Shown piece after piece: positions 45,037 through 53,700 of a stretch of DNA of 64,000 bases; positions within the stretch are counted from its first letter, which is position 1; every line of letters starts with the position of its first letter. The position numbers and the translations under genes were made by a program. The DNA is from Desulfocapsa sp. Lineage in GTDB: Bacteria; Desulfobacterota; Desulfobulbia; Desulfobulbales; Desulfocapsaceae. Where the stretch lies: NCBI GenBank assembly GCA_013792135.1, contig VMSP01000110.1:58810-122809 (forward strand), read 5' to 3'. Below the pieces are notes generated by a model. That model was not told the origin of the DNA. It worked only from the letters and a program-made list of their open reading frames with translations, and made no database searches.

Positions 45037-45264
45037 ATGTTGCAGCCATTGACAAAAGTCTATAGTTTTTATCGGAACGGATTCAGGACTATGACTGTGG
45101 GGAAGACCCTGTGGAAGATTATCCTGATCAAGCTCCTTGTCATGTTTGCTGTCCTCAAGTTATTTTTCTTCCCCAATTATCTTAAGACGAATTTTCAGAC
45201 CGATGAGCAACGGGCCGATCATGTGCTGGAGCAACTTTCCAGGCCGGTGGTCCAAAATCATTAA
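45037..45264 (+). CDS. DUF4492 small membrane protein, cydAB leader gene
   Basis: About 75 residues from the ATG at 45037; an in-frame ATG at 45010 gives 84. The core VYSFYRNGFRTMTVGKTLW, one membrane helix and FFFPNYLK match DUF4492, a family found directly upstream of cydA in Bacteroidota and Campylobacterota. Its location 19 bp before cydA fits a bd-oxidase assembly or accessory role. Its presence here may reflect inheritance of a cyd operon of that type. Confidence 0.82.
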   Translation: MLQPLTKVYSFYRNGFRTMTVGKTLWKIILIKLLVMFAVLKLFFFPNYLKTNFQTDEQRADHVLEQLSRPVVQNH

Positions 45265-45283
45265 TAGAAAGGAGGGATGATCA

Positions 45284-46816
45284 ATGGTTGATGTAGATCT
45301 GAGTTTGGTGAACTGGTCCAGGGCGCAATTTGCCTTAACGGCCATGTATCACTGGATTTTTGTGCCCCTGACGCTGGGCTTATCTTTTTTGTGCGCCATG
45401 TTTGAGTCCATTTATGTGCGCACCGGTGATGAGAAATGGAAGGCGCTCACCAAGTTTTGGATGACTCTGTTTGGCATCAACTTTGCCATTGGGGTGGCCA
45501 CGGGTATTATCCTTGAGTTTCAATTCGGCACCAACTGGTCGAACTATTCCTGGATGGTGGGTGATATCTTCGGGGCACCGCTGGCCATTGAAGGGATCTT
45601 TGCCTTCTTTCTGGAGGCGACCTTTTTTGCAGTCATGTTTTTCGGCTGGAACCGCGTTTCCAAAGGCTTTCATCTATTCTCAACCTGGATGGTAGCTGTC
45701 GGCTCCAATCTGTCGGCCCTGTGGATTCTGGTGGCCAATGCCTGGATGCAGAATCCAGTTGGCATGGCCTTTAACCCGGAGACTGCCCGTTTTGAGATGG
45801 AGAATTTCTGGGCCGTGCTCTTTTCCCCGGTGGCCATGTCCAAATTTACCCATGCGACCAGTTCCGGTTTTCTTCTAGGTTCCCTTTTTGTAGTAACTAT
45901 TTCTTCTTGGTATCTGATGAAAGGCAGACATGTGGAGATGGCTAAGAAATCCATCGTCGTGGCCTCGGTTTTTGGTCTGCTGGCCTCAGCGTATGTCGGT
46001 TTTACCGGTGATGAGGCGGCCTTTGAGGATGCGCAGAAACAGCCTATGAAACTAGCAGCCTTTGAAGGCTTGTATAAAGGTGAGCAAGGTGCAGGCCTTG
46101 TCGCCGCCGGGATTATCAATGGTGCCAAGAAGCCTGGGGACTCCCAGAACCCCTTTCTCTTTGAGGTAAAAGTTCCGGGCCTTCTTTCCCTGCTGGCCAA
46201 TCGTACTCCGGGTTCATTTGTGCCGGGGATTGATGACCTAGTCTATGGAAACAGTGAACAGAAGGTTATGGGAGTGGCCGAGAAGATGAAGCTGGGACAG
46301 CTGGCCGTGGCTGATCTTGCTGCCTTTAAGCAGGCCAGGCAGGAGAAGGATGATGGTGCTGCCAGTGAGGCTTTAACCCGATTTACTGCCAATAAAGAGT
46401 TTCTGGGCTATGGTTATCTGAACACTCCGGAAGAGGCGGTTCCGCCGGTGAGTACACTCTTTTATTCTTTCCATATCATGGTAATCCTGGGTTCTCTCTT
46501 TCCCGTGATATTTCTCGCCTTTCTGTTTTATACGGTCAAAGGCAAGATTGCCGAGACGCGATGGCTGCTGCCCCTTGGTCTTCTTTCTTATTTTCTTGGT
46601 CTTGTAGCCCAGCAGACTGGCTGGGTCGTGGCCGAAGTTGGCCGTCAGCCTTGGGCTATCCAGGGTTTGCTGCCGGTAAAAGTGGCGACTACCAATCTGG
46701 CTGTGGGCCATGTGCAGGCCACCTTTTTCATGTTTCTGGGGCTTTTCACCCTGCTGCTTATTGCTGAGATAAAAATTATGTTGAAGCAGATTTCCATCGG
46801 ACCGGAGGGCCTTTAA
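45284..46816 (+). CDS. cydA: Cytochrome bd quinol oxidase subunit I (CydA)
   Basis: 510 residues. N-terminal helix 1 carries the high-spin heme ligand His (H23, ALTAMYHWIFVPLTL). The conserved GRQPW motif is near residue 452, with FYSFHIMVILG holding the Met/His of the heme b558 site. A sizeable Q-loop (about 245-385) puts it nearer the long-loop class than the short Bacillus type. It oxidises quinol and reduces O2 to water with high affinity. A strong GGAGGG RBS precedes it, and cydB follows after 1 bp. Confidence 0.96.
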   Translation: MVDVDLSLVNWSRAQFALTAMYHWIFVPLTLGLSFLCAMFESIYVRTGDEKWKALTKFWMTLFGINFAIGVATGIILEFQFGTNWSNYSWMVGDIFGAPLAIEGIFAFFLEATFFAVMFFGWNRVSKGFHLFSTWMVAVGSNLSALWILVANAWMQNPVGMAFNPETARFEMENFWAVLFSPVAMSKFTHATSSGFLLGSLFVVTISSWYLMKGRHVEMAKKSIVVASVFGLLASAYVGFTGDEAAFEDAQKQPMKLAAFEGLYKGEQGAGLVAAGIINGAKKPGDSQNPFLFEVKVPGLLSLLANRTPGSFVPGIDDLVYGNSEQKVMGVAEKMKLGQLAVADLAAFKQARQEKDDGAASEALTRFTANKEFLGYGYLNTPEEAVPPVSTLFYSFHIMVILGSLFPVIFLAFLFYTVKGKIAETRWLLPLGLLSYFLGLVAQQTGWVVAEVGRQPWAIQGLLPVKVATTNLAVGHVQATFFMFLGLFTLLLIAEIKIMLKQISIGPEGL

Positions 46817-46817
46817 A

Positions 46818-47951
46818 ATGATAGCAAATCTTGATTACGGAACCTTACAGCAGATATGGTGGATCCTCTGCAGCGTTGTCGGTTCATTGTTTCTGTTCCT
46901 GACTTTTGTTCAGGGCGGTAATACCCTGCTCTGGCAGGTGGCAAAAAACGATGTGGAAAGTGCCTTGGTGATGAATTCATTGGGACGTAAGTGGGAAATG
47001 ACATTTACCACCTTGGTTCTCTTTGGCGGCGCTCTCTTTGCTGCCTTTCCCAAGTTCTATGCCACCAGTTTCGGTGGGGCCTACTGGGTATGGATGTTGA
47101 TTCTCTTCACCTTTATCATCCAGGCCGTCAGCTTCGAATACCGGAAAAAACCCAATAACTTCCTGGGGGCCAAGGTCTATGAGTCCTTTCTGCTTATTAA
47201 CGGCACCGTGGGCGTACTCTTGATCGGCGCTGCCGTCGGCACTTTTTTTACCGGTTCCAACTTTACCCTCAATGTCTATAATCAGGTAAGCTGGACCCAT
47301 CCCCTGCGCGGACTGGAGGCGGCCTTTTCGCTCTTCAACCTTTCCCTCGGGCTCTTTCTGGTCTTTAATGCCAGGGTGCTGGGTGCCATGTATCTGCTGA
47401 ATAATATTAATTTTTCAGCCATGGATGCCTTCGAGGCGCGACTGCGTAAGGCGGTGTGGATTAATTTCTTCTGCGCCCTGCCCTTCCTCCTCTATGTGTT
47501 GGTGTCACTGCTGTTGATGCAGGGCTTTGATGTCGATGAGGCTGGCGTTGTCTCCATGGTGGCCAATAAATATCTCATGAATTTGCTGGCCATGCCCCAC
47601 GTACTGGGGCTTCTGCTGGTTGGTCTGGTGCTGGTGATTCTGGCTGTGTTGACCACTGTTTTCAAAGGAAGCAGCAAAGGGATATGGCTGGCTGGACTGG
47701 GTACCGTGCTGGTTGGTCTGGCGGTCTTTTTTACGGCCGGCTTTAACAATACGCCTTTTTATCCCTCGAAGGCTGATCTGCAATCCAGTCTGACGATTTA
47801 TAATGCCTCTTCAAGTCCCTATACCTTGATGGCCATGACCTATGTGGCCTTGGGAATCCCTTTTGTCCTGGCCTACGTAGCCTATGTATGGAGACAGATG
47901 GATTCTCAGAAACTGGCTGCTCATGAAGTGATGGATCACGAGGCTTATTAG
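46818..47951 (+). CDS. cydB: Cytochrome bd quinol oxidase subunit II (CydB)
   Basis: 377 residues with about nine membrane helices; QIWWILCSVVGSLFLFLTFVQGG at the N-terminus, WEMTFTTLVLFGGALFAAFP and YNASSSPYTLMAMTYV are typical of CydB. It pairs with CydA, from which it is separated by a single base. Its TAG stop is the first triplet of the two-hairpin element A. Confidence 0.95.
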   Translation: MIANLDYGTLQQIWWILCSVVGSLFLFLTFVQGGNTLLWQVAKNDVESALVMNSLGRKWEMTFTTLVLFGGALFAAFPKFYATSFGGAYWVWMLILFTFIIQAVSFEYRKKPNNFLGAKVYESFLLINGTVGVLLIGAAVGTFFTGSNFTLNVYNQVSWTHPLRGLEAAFSLFNLSLGLFLVFNARVLGAMYLLNNINFSAMDAFEARLRKAVWINFFCALPFLLYVLVSLLLMQGFDVDEAGVVSMVANKYLMNLLAMPHVLGLLLVGLVLVILAVLTTVFKGSSKGIWLAGLGTVLVGLAVFFTAGFNNTPFYPSKADLQSSLTIYNASSSPYTLMAMTYVALGIPFVLAYVAYVWRQMDSQKLAAHEVMDHEAY

Positions 47952-48078
47952 GTGCCGTTATGAGAAGAGTAAAGCTTTTCTTGCTCTTCTCATTTACGGC
48001 ACCTTATGCCGCTTCCAAGAAACAGCAATCTTTTCCGGCTGCTTCCTGGAAGCGGCCTTGGTAGATACCATCAAAAGT
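47949..48078 (+). repeat. Two-hairpin intergenic element, copy A
   Basis: Starts at the cydB stop (TAT TAG GTGCCGTT). Hairpin 1: GGTGCCGTTATGAGAAGAG (47951-47969) pairs with the segment ending ACGGCACC (47984-48003). Hairpin 2: GCCGCTTCCAAGAAACAGC (48008-48026) pairs with GCTGCTTCCTGGAAGCGGC (48038-48056) with two A.C mismatches. The GATACCAT tail ends near 48078. Frame, loop and tail match copy B while the stem sequences differ. It separates cydB from the 30-residue peptide gene. Confidence 0.75.
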
Positions 48079-48161
48079 CGGTTAGAAATGAGCAAAGCGT
48101 TTTCTGGGGTCGAGTTTGGCATAAATTTTTTTGAAAAAAATGGTTTTGAGGAGGTAGTATA

Positions 48162-48254
48162 ATGACGTATGTACTTATTTTTTCCTGGATCGCCCTGATT
48201 TTTGTTTCCTATAAAGGGGCGGTGGTGGCTCTGGATAAGGCTGGACTGTTGTAG
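48162..48254 (+). CDS. 30-residue single-pass membrane peptide, CydX/CydY-like candidate
   Basis: ATG at 48162 with an excellent GAGGAGG RBS 7 nt upstream; 30 codons then TAG. The peptide has one hydrophobic helix (YVLIFSWIALIFVSY) and a short charged tail (ALDKAGLL). It lies downstream of cydB and is closed by a strong terminator at 48272, so it ends the cyd transcript. Many bd oxidases need a third tiny subunit (CydX, CydS, CydY), usually encoded just after cydB. The sequence is not an evident CydX relative, so the assignment rests on size, topology and position. Confidence 0.7.
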   Translation: MTYVLIFSWIALIFVSYKGAVVALDKAGLL

Positions 48255-48271
48255 AATAGAGGTTGGTGAAT

Positions 48272-48307
48272 AACGAAAAAGGAAGGGCGTGGCCTTCCTT
48301 TTTCGTT
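48272..48307. terminator. Strong hairpin closing the cyd operon
   Basis: Perfect 15-bp arms AACGAAAAAGGAAGG (48272-48286) and complement (48293-48307), loop GCGTGG. The right arm carries a T-run within the stem. It lies 17 bp after the small peptide stop and 15 bp before the AAA+ gene start. Confidence 0.8.
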
Positions 48308-48322
48308 TGAAGGTACGTTGGT

Positions 48323-50608
48323 ATGGAAAGACTCATTGAGGTTATTATGGACGAACAATCACAAAAAATCACCCTGCTGGGTTCTAATGTCAAGATCCGA
48401 AATCTTCCCATCAAGCAGGTCAGTCTTATGGAAGAGGGGAGTCTACCCGCCTATGGCTACAATCCGGGTGATCATATTGAGCTTATGGCCGGCGATGTCT
48501 CCATAGAGTATGGTCGGCTGGAGCAGTGCCTGACCTGGCTTGCCGCTTATATCGCCGAGTCAGATCTCAATCCGCGAATCCATTCGGTTTCCTACGGGGA
48601 GCAGAAGGATATCTTCCAGATATTCCGTAAACAGAGCGGAGCAGAAAGTGAGCGAGATGATCATGGTTGGTTCATGGTCAATCAGTATCTGCCGGCAGGA
48701 GCTCGGGCCAAGATTGCGGAGCCCTTTCGGATCGATGACGATAATCGGGAGATCTTCAGCAACAATAATGGACTGGTGGTGATTGACGATTCCGGCTGCC
48801 CTCCACATCTGACCGAGGAGGATTTTGCCCGCAACCCCGATGCCTGGGTGATTTCCATGGGCATCAGTGTGGCCCACTGGCGGCACTGGGCGGAGATGTG
48901 CGGGCCACGGATAACACTGTTCTGCCGGCTGGCGGATCTTGAAACCACCCGTATGGAAATGGATTGCTCGGTGAATTGGGAGACTATTGTTGCCATGTGT
49001 CTTCGGGCTCTGCGTACGGAAGAGGTGGGGCTTTGGGATAGTGTGACCAGAAAGTTTCGCTGTCATATTATCGTGGAGATGTTCCCGCATGGTATCCTTT
49101 ATATCGGGCCGGATGCTATTTTTTTCCGTCATCGTAAAGGTTGTCTGCCCGAGAAAAGCTCGCCACGGCAAAGGGGATCCGTTCCCTGTTATGATACCTT
49201 GATTCTGGCCATGCTGGCCATGGATGCCCTTCGCTTTGGTGGCTTTGGCTTCAGCCGCAATTATTTTTATGACTTTTCGCAGCGGGTGATGCATAACTGG
49301 GCGAGTCTTTATCAGCACGGCTATTATTTTAAGGATACCCTGGAATTTCCCAACCTCGATTTTGTGAAGAGTTATCCCGGCGGTTACGCCTGTTCCTATG
49401 TTGATAACGGGCCTGACCCCTCATTCTTCGAGCTTCCTGCCCTCTCCACAGATTTTGAGACAGTGCTTGATCTGGTCTCCAGCCAGATCTGGTCAACGCA
49501 AAAAAAAGCGGCCTTGCGTAAATTTTTCTATCTGGGAAAACCTTCACCCATGGCCCAAACGACACCGCTTGCCGGCGCATATGGCTATCTGGATGAAATT
49601 GTGGCGGTACTTCATGATCTTAAAGAAGAGGTGAACCGGAAGACAGGGTTTCATAATTTGCCGATCTTCAATGTCGGTCATCTGCGCACCACCGATCCGG
49701 CGGAGATTGATCCGGTGATCACCCTGCAGAATGTCATGGATTCCTATGTGTCCAAGGAGAGTGTGCAACGGCCTCTCTGTATTGGTGTCTTTGGTCCCCC
49801 GGGATCGGGAAAATCCTTTGCTGTCCGCCAGGTGGCCAGTGTCATTGCCAAAAAATTTCAAGGGAATCCTTTTGATCTGTTTGAATTTAATTTGACTCAG
49901 TTTTCTTCACCCGAGGAGATCAATTCGGCCATTGAACCGGTGCGGGCGGCAGTGGCCCGAGGAAAGGTCCCTATTGTCTTTTGGGATGAATTTGATTGCC
50001 GCTATGAAGGCAATGAGTTCGGTTATCTCCGATATTTCCTGCCCTCCATGCAGGACGGGGTTACCTATGTCAACGGGATTCCCCATTATATAGGCCGGGC
50101 TATCTTTGTCTTTGCCGGTGGGGTGAAAGCCAGCTGGGAAGGGATGGAAAAATTGCTCGATGCGGATCAGCCGGAAATGCTGGAAAAGATGAAAACTTTG
50201 AAGATTCCAGATTTCATGAGTCGTTTGCGGGTGGTGCTTGATATTGACGGGATTGAGATTCCTGATGACCTGCTTCGTGACTCAGCCAGTTCGGCTGAGT
50301 TGGAAGAGCTGCGGCGGGTATTGCTCAAGCGGGCCTTTATTATTGCCCATCAGATGGATACTCACTGGAAGAAGGCAGCACGTAAGACCTCCGGTCTGCT
50401 GCTCCGTTTGCTGTTGGGTCAATACAAGTTTGGTGCCCGTTCCATTGAGGCGGTGATTGAGGCCAGTCGGGCCTCAGATCGTATCGTTTATGGTCTGCCT
50501 GAACTCATTGCCCCTTCTGCTGCGAGAATTCATGCCGAGTGGCGGGTGGAGCTTGAACGTCGTATTGATCAGCTCAGGAAAAATAAGGGATTACGGGCGG
50601 TTTGGTAG
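48323..50608 (+). CDS. Large AAA+ ATPase of unrecognised family
   Basis: 761 residues, soluble. The N-terminal 430 residues have no clear motif; stretches like GLVVIDDSGCPPHL and WVISMGISVAHWRHW, followed by VNWETIVAMCLRALRTEEVGLWD, loosely resemble ribokinase-like domains seen in some RyR/AAA proteins, which is a weak impression. The AAA+ core starts with Walker A GPPGSGKS (491-498), Walker B IVFWDEFD (about 551-558), and a sensor-like stretch FVFAGG; an arginine finger may be in MSRLRVVLDIDG. No zinc protease, nuclease or membrane motif is present. Start 48323 has AAGG about 8 nt upstream; ATG 48347 is an alternative. It is bounded by terminators on both sides, so it is a single-gene unit. 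Confidence 0.85.
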   Translation: MERLIEVIMDEQSQKITLLGSNVKIRNLPIKQVSLMEEGSLPAYGYNPGDHIELMAGDVSIEYGRLEQCLTWLAAYIAESDLNPRIHSVSYGEQKDIFQIFRKQSGAESERDDHGWFMVNQYLPAGARAKIAEPFRIDDDNREIFSNNNGLVVIDDSGCPPHLTEEDFARNPDAWVISMGISVAHWRHWAEMCGPRITLFCRLADLETTRMEMDCSVNWETIVAMCLRALRTEEVGLWDSVTRKFRCHIIVEMFPHGILYIGPDAIFFRHRKGCLPEKSSPRQRGSVPCYDTLILAMLAMDALRFGGFGFSRNYFYDFSQRVMHNWASLYQHGYYFKDTLEFPNLDFVKSYPGGYACSYVDNGPDPSFFELPALSTDFETVLDLVSSQIWSTQKKAALRKFFYLGKPSPMAQTTPLAGAYGYLDEIVAVLHDLKEEVNRKTGFHNLPIFNVGHLRTTDPAEIDPVITLQNVMDSYVSKESVQRPLCIGVFGPPGSGKSFAVRQVASVIAKKFQGNPFDLFEFNLTQFSSPEEINSAIEPVRAAVARGKVPIVFWDEFDCRYEGNEFGYLRYFLPSMQDGVTYVNGIPHYIGRAIFVFAGGVKASWEGMEKLLDADQPEMLEKMKTLKIPDFMSRLRVVLDIDGIEIPDDLLRDSASSAELEELRRVLLKRAFIIAHQMDTHWKKAARKTSGLLLRLLLGQYKFGARSIEAVIEASRASDRIVYGLPELIAPSAARIHAEWRVELERRIDQLRKNKGLRAVW

Positions 50609-50650
50609 GAGGCCTTCTTTTTTGTACCTGTTTTGATTTTGATTATTGGA

Positions 50651-50688
50651 ACCGGCAGTTACCCTATTAGGTGACTGCCGGTTTTTTT
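50651..50688 (+). terminator. Rho-independent terminator after the AAA+ gene
   Basis: ACCGGCAGT (50651-50659) pairs with ACTGCCGGT (50674-50682) and is followed directly by TTTTTTT. It ends the plus-strand AAA+ transcript and lies 38 bp before the convergent stop of the giant gene. Confidence 0.88.
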
Positions 50689-50726
50689 ATGCTTTTTTAT
50701 TCAACCCAATTATTAAAAGACTTTGT

Positions 50727-53700
50727 TTAGCGGCAAACAGGAAAACAGCTGACTGCCTCAAAATCTGAAGGGATGTAGCCATTTAAATTTTGTTCCAATT
50801 GTTTGACTGGGGTTACTTCTCCATTGTCCTTGTTGATTCTGTAGAGGGTGTTGGCGGTTCCCATTCCTTGAAATTCATAGCCTGTGGTGCCGTACAGGGT
50901 GGTGGTATTGTAAAAGGTCAGTCCTTCCATATCCTGAATTGGAGTTCCCTGGGAATGCAAAGTTCCATAATTTTGCACAGCTCCTGTTTGTTTGTTGATA
51001 ATGACCAGGTTGTCTCCACCTCCGCCACCGCTGTTGCCTGCCACAGCATAGAGAATCCCATTGCGGTCAATGGCAATATCGTCCACGTCGCTATTTTCGA
51101 TGGAAGCAGTGGCGATGACGACATAGTCAACTCCGGCGCCAAATGCGTTGCTGACGATTTTTCCGGTAGTGGGATTGATCTGGATCAACAGGTCCAGCTG
51201 GTTATCCGAACCTTCCCCGCGCCTTACAGTGGCATATAAGATACTGGTTGTGGGATCAAAACTCAGTCCGTCAATATCAAACATGGTGATAACTCCCAGA
51301 GCACCGCGGCCTTTGCCAATCTGGCCAATGGGTATAAAGGAATTGGTCTTGCCGGGTGTTACGTTAATAGTTCCAAAGTAGCCATCATTGGCGCTGTAGA
51401 GGATTTTTCCGTCCAGAGAAAGGGTGATAGTCTCTACATTATTGACCCCGAGACGGTTAAGCAGTTCCAGGCTGTCGGTCTTGAATGTGAATTTGAACAA
51501 GGGTGAGTTGGTGGAACTGATATTGTCACCATCGGCGACCATGTAGCAGTAATCAGGAATGGGTGGACAACGTGGGATGATTGCCGGCATAAAGAGTATC
51601 CATGGAGCACTACCTAGATAATGGCTGAGGTCGCTGTCCGTCACGGTTTTGTTTTCCGGGGTTTTGGCGGTGACTGAGCCGGTGTTTTCGTATTGTCCCT
51701 TGATGGCTTTGCCCGTTGCCGTGCAGGTCATAGATTCCCCGGCATTTAGTGTGTCTAGCGGACAAGTGATAGATCCTTCCTTGTCATCGGTGACAGTTAT
51801 CTGTGATAGAGTAAAATGTCCGTTGTTGGTGACCACGTAGCTCCAAGTGACATTTCGGTTGACGGAGATCTTCGGCCCTGGTTCGGTATCGGCATCCTCG
51901 TTGTTGGTGGCTTTTTCGATATCAATAATTCCATCATCCCCGTAGTAGTGACTGGGGTCGGTGTCTGTTACATTCGCGCCGACAGGTGGCGTTCCGGTCG
52001 CAGTTCCGATATTGGCATACTGACCGGGCGCAGCTGTTCCAGTGGCGGTACATGTTGCCGAAGCCCCGGCGGCCAAGGTAGCAATGATATTGTCTGTGTT
52101 TCCGTCATCAGGACAAAGAATACGGGCACTGTCAACTATGTCATCCGTGACGGTAACATTGGTAAGAGTTGTATTTCCTGTATTGGATACGACGTAACTC
52201 CAGATCACGGCGTTTCCGGTTTCTACATAAGGTCCAGTTTCTGAATCCGCATCCTCTCCATTGGTGGCCTTTTCAATGGAAATAGCGGGAGAAGAGCCGA
52301 AGTAGTGGCTGGGGTCGGTGTCTGTTACATTGGCCCCGACAGGTGGCGTCCCGATCGCAGTTCCGATATTGGCGTACTGACCGGGGGCAGCGATTCCGGT
52401 GGCTGAGCATGTGGCGGAAGCCCCAGCGGCCATCGTAGCAATGATATTGTCTGTGTTGCCGTCGTCAGGACAAAGAATACTGGCACTGTTAACTTTGTCA
52501 TCCGTGATGGTAACATTGATAAGAGGTGAATTGCCGGTATTGGATACGACGTAAGTCCAAGTCACAGCGTCTCCGGTTTCAATGTACGGTCCGGTTCCTG
52601 AATCGGCATCTTGACCATTGGTGGATTTTTCAATGGTAAGAGTGGGGGTAGAACCGAAGTAGTGACTGGGGTCGGTGTTGGTCACATTGGCCCCGACAGG
52701 TGGCGTCCCGATCGCAGTTCCGATATTGGCGTACTGACCGGGGGCAGCGATTCCGGTGGCTGAGCATGTGGCGGAAGCCCCGGCGGCCAGGGTGGCAATG
52801 ATGTTGTCGGTGTTTCCATCGTCAGGACAATGGATGGTGGCACTGTCAACTATGTCATCCGTGACGGTAACATTGGTAAGGGGTGAGTTTCCGGTATTGG
52901 ATACGACGTAAGTCCAGGTGATGGCGTTTCCGGTTTCCACATACGGTCCAGTCCCAGAATCGGCATCCTGACCGTTAGTGGCTTTCTCAATAGTAATTGC
53001 CGGTGTGGAACCGAAGTAGTGACTGGGGTCGGTGTTGGTCACATTGGCGCCGACAGGTGGAGTTCCAGTCGCGGTCCCGATATTGGCGTACTGACCGGGG
53101 GCAGCGATGCCGGTGGCAGAGCATGTGGCCGAAGCCCCGGCGGCCAGGGTGGCAATAATATTGTCGGTGTTGCCATCGTCAGGACAATGGATAGTGGTAC
53201 TGTCAACTATGTCATCCGTGACGGTAACATTGGTAAGGGGTGAGTTTCCGGTATTGGATATGACGTAAGTCCAGGTGATGGCGTTTCCGGTTTCCACATA
53301 CGGTCCAGTCCCAGAATCGGCATCCTGACCGTTAGTGGCTTTCTCAATAGTAATTGCCGGTGTGGAACCGAAATAGTGACTGGGGTCGGTGTTGGTCACA
53401 TTGGCCCCGACAGGTGGCGTCCCGATCACAGTTCCGATATTGGCGTACTGACCGGCAATAGCAATACCGGTGGCTGAGCATGTGGCCGAAGCCCCGACAG
53501 GCAGGGTGGCAATGATATTGTCGGTGTTTCCATCGTCAGGACAATGGATATTGGTACTGTTAACTATGTCGTCAGTGACGGTAACATTGGTGAGGGCTGT
53601 ATTTCCAGTATTGGATACAACAAAACTCCAGGTCACGGCGTTGCCGGTTTCAATGTACGGTCCAGTCCCAGAATCGGCATCCTGACCGTTAGTGGCTTTC

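Noticed and set aside
50727..50760. PEP-CTERM, LPXTG or T9SS sorting tail on the giant protein
   Set aside because: The C-terminus ends in CFPVCR with no hydrophobic helix or sorting motif.
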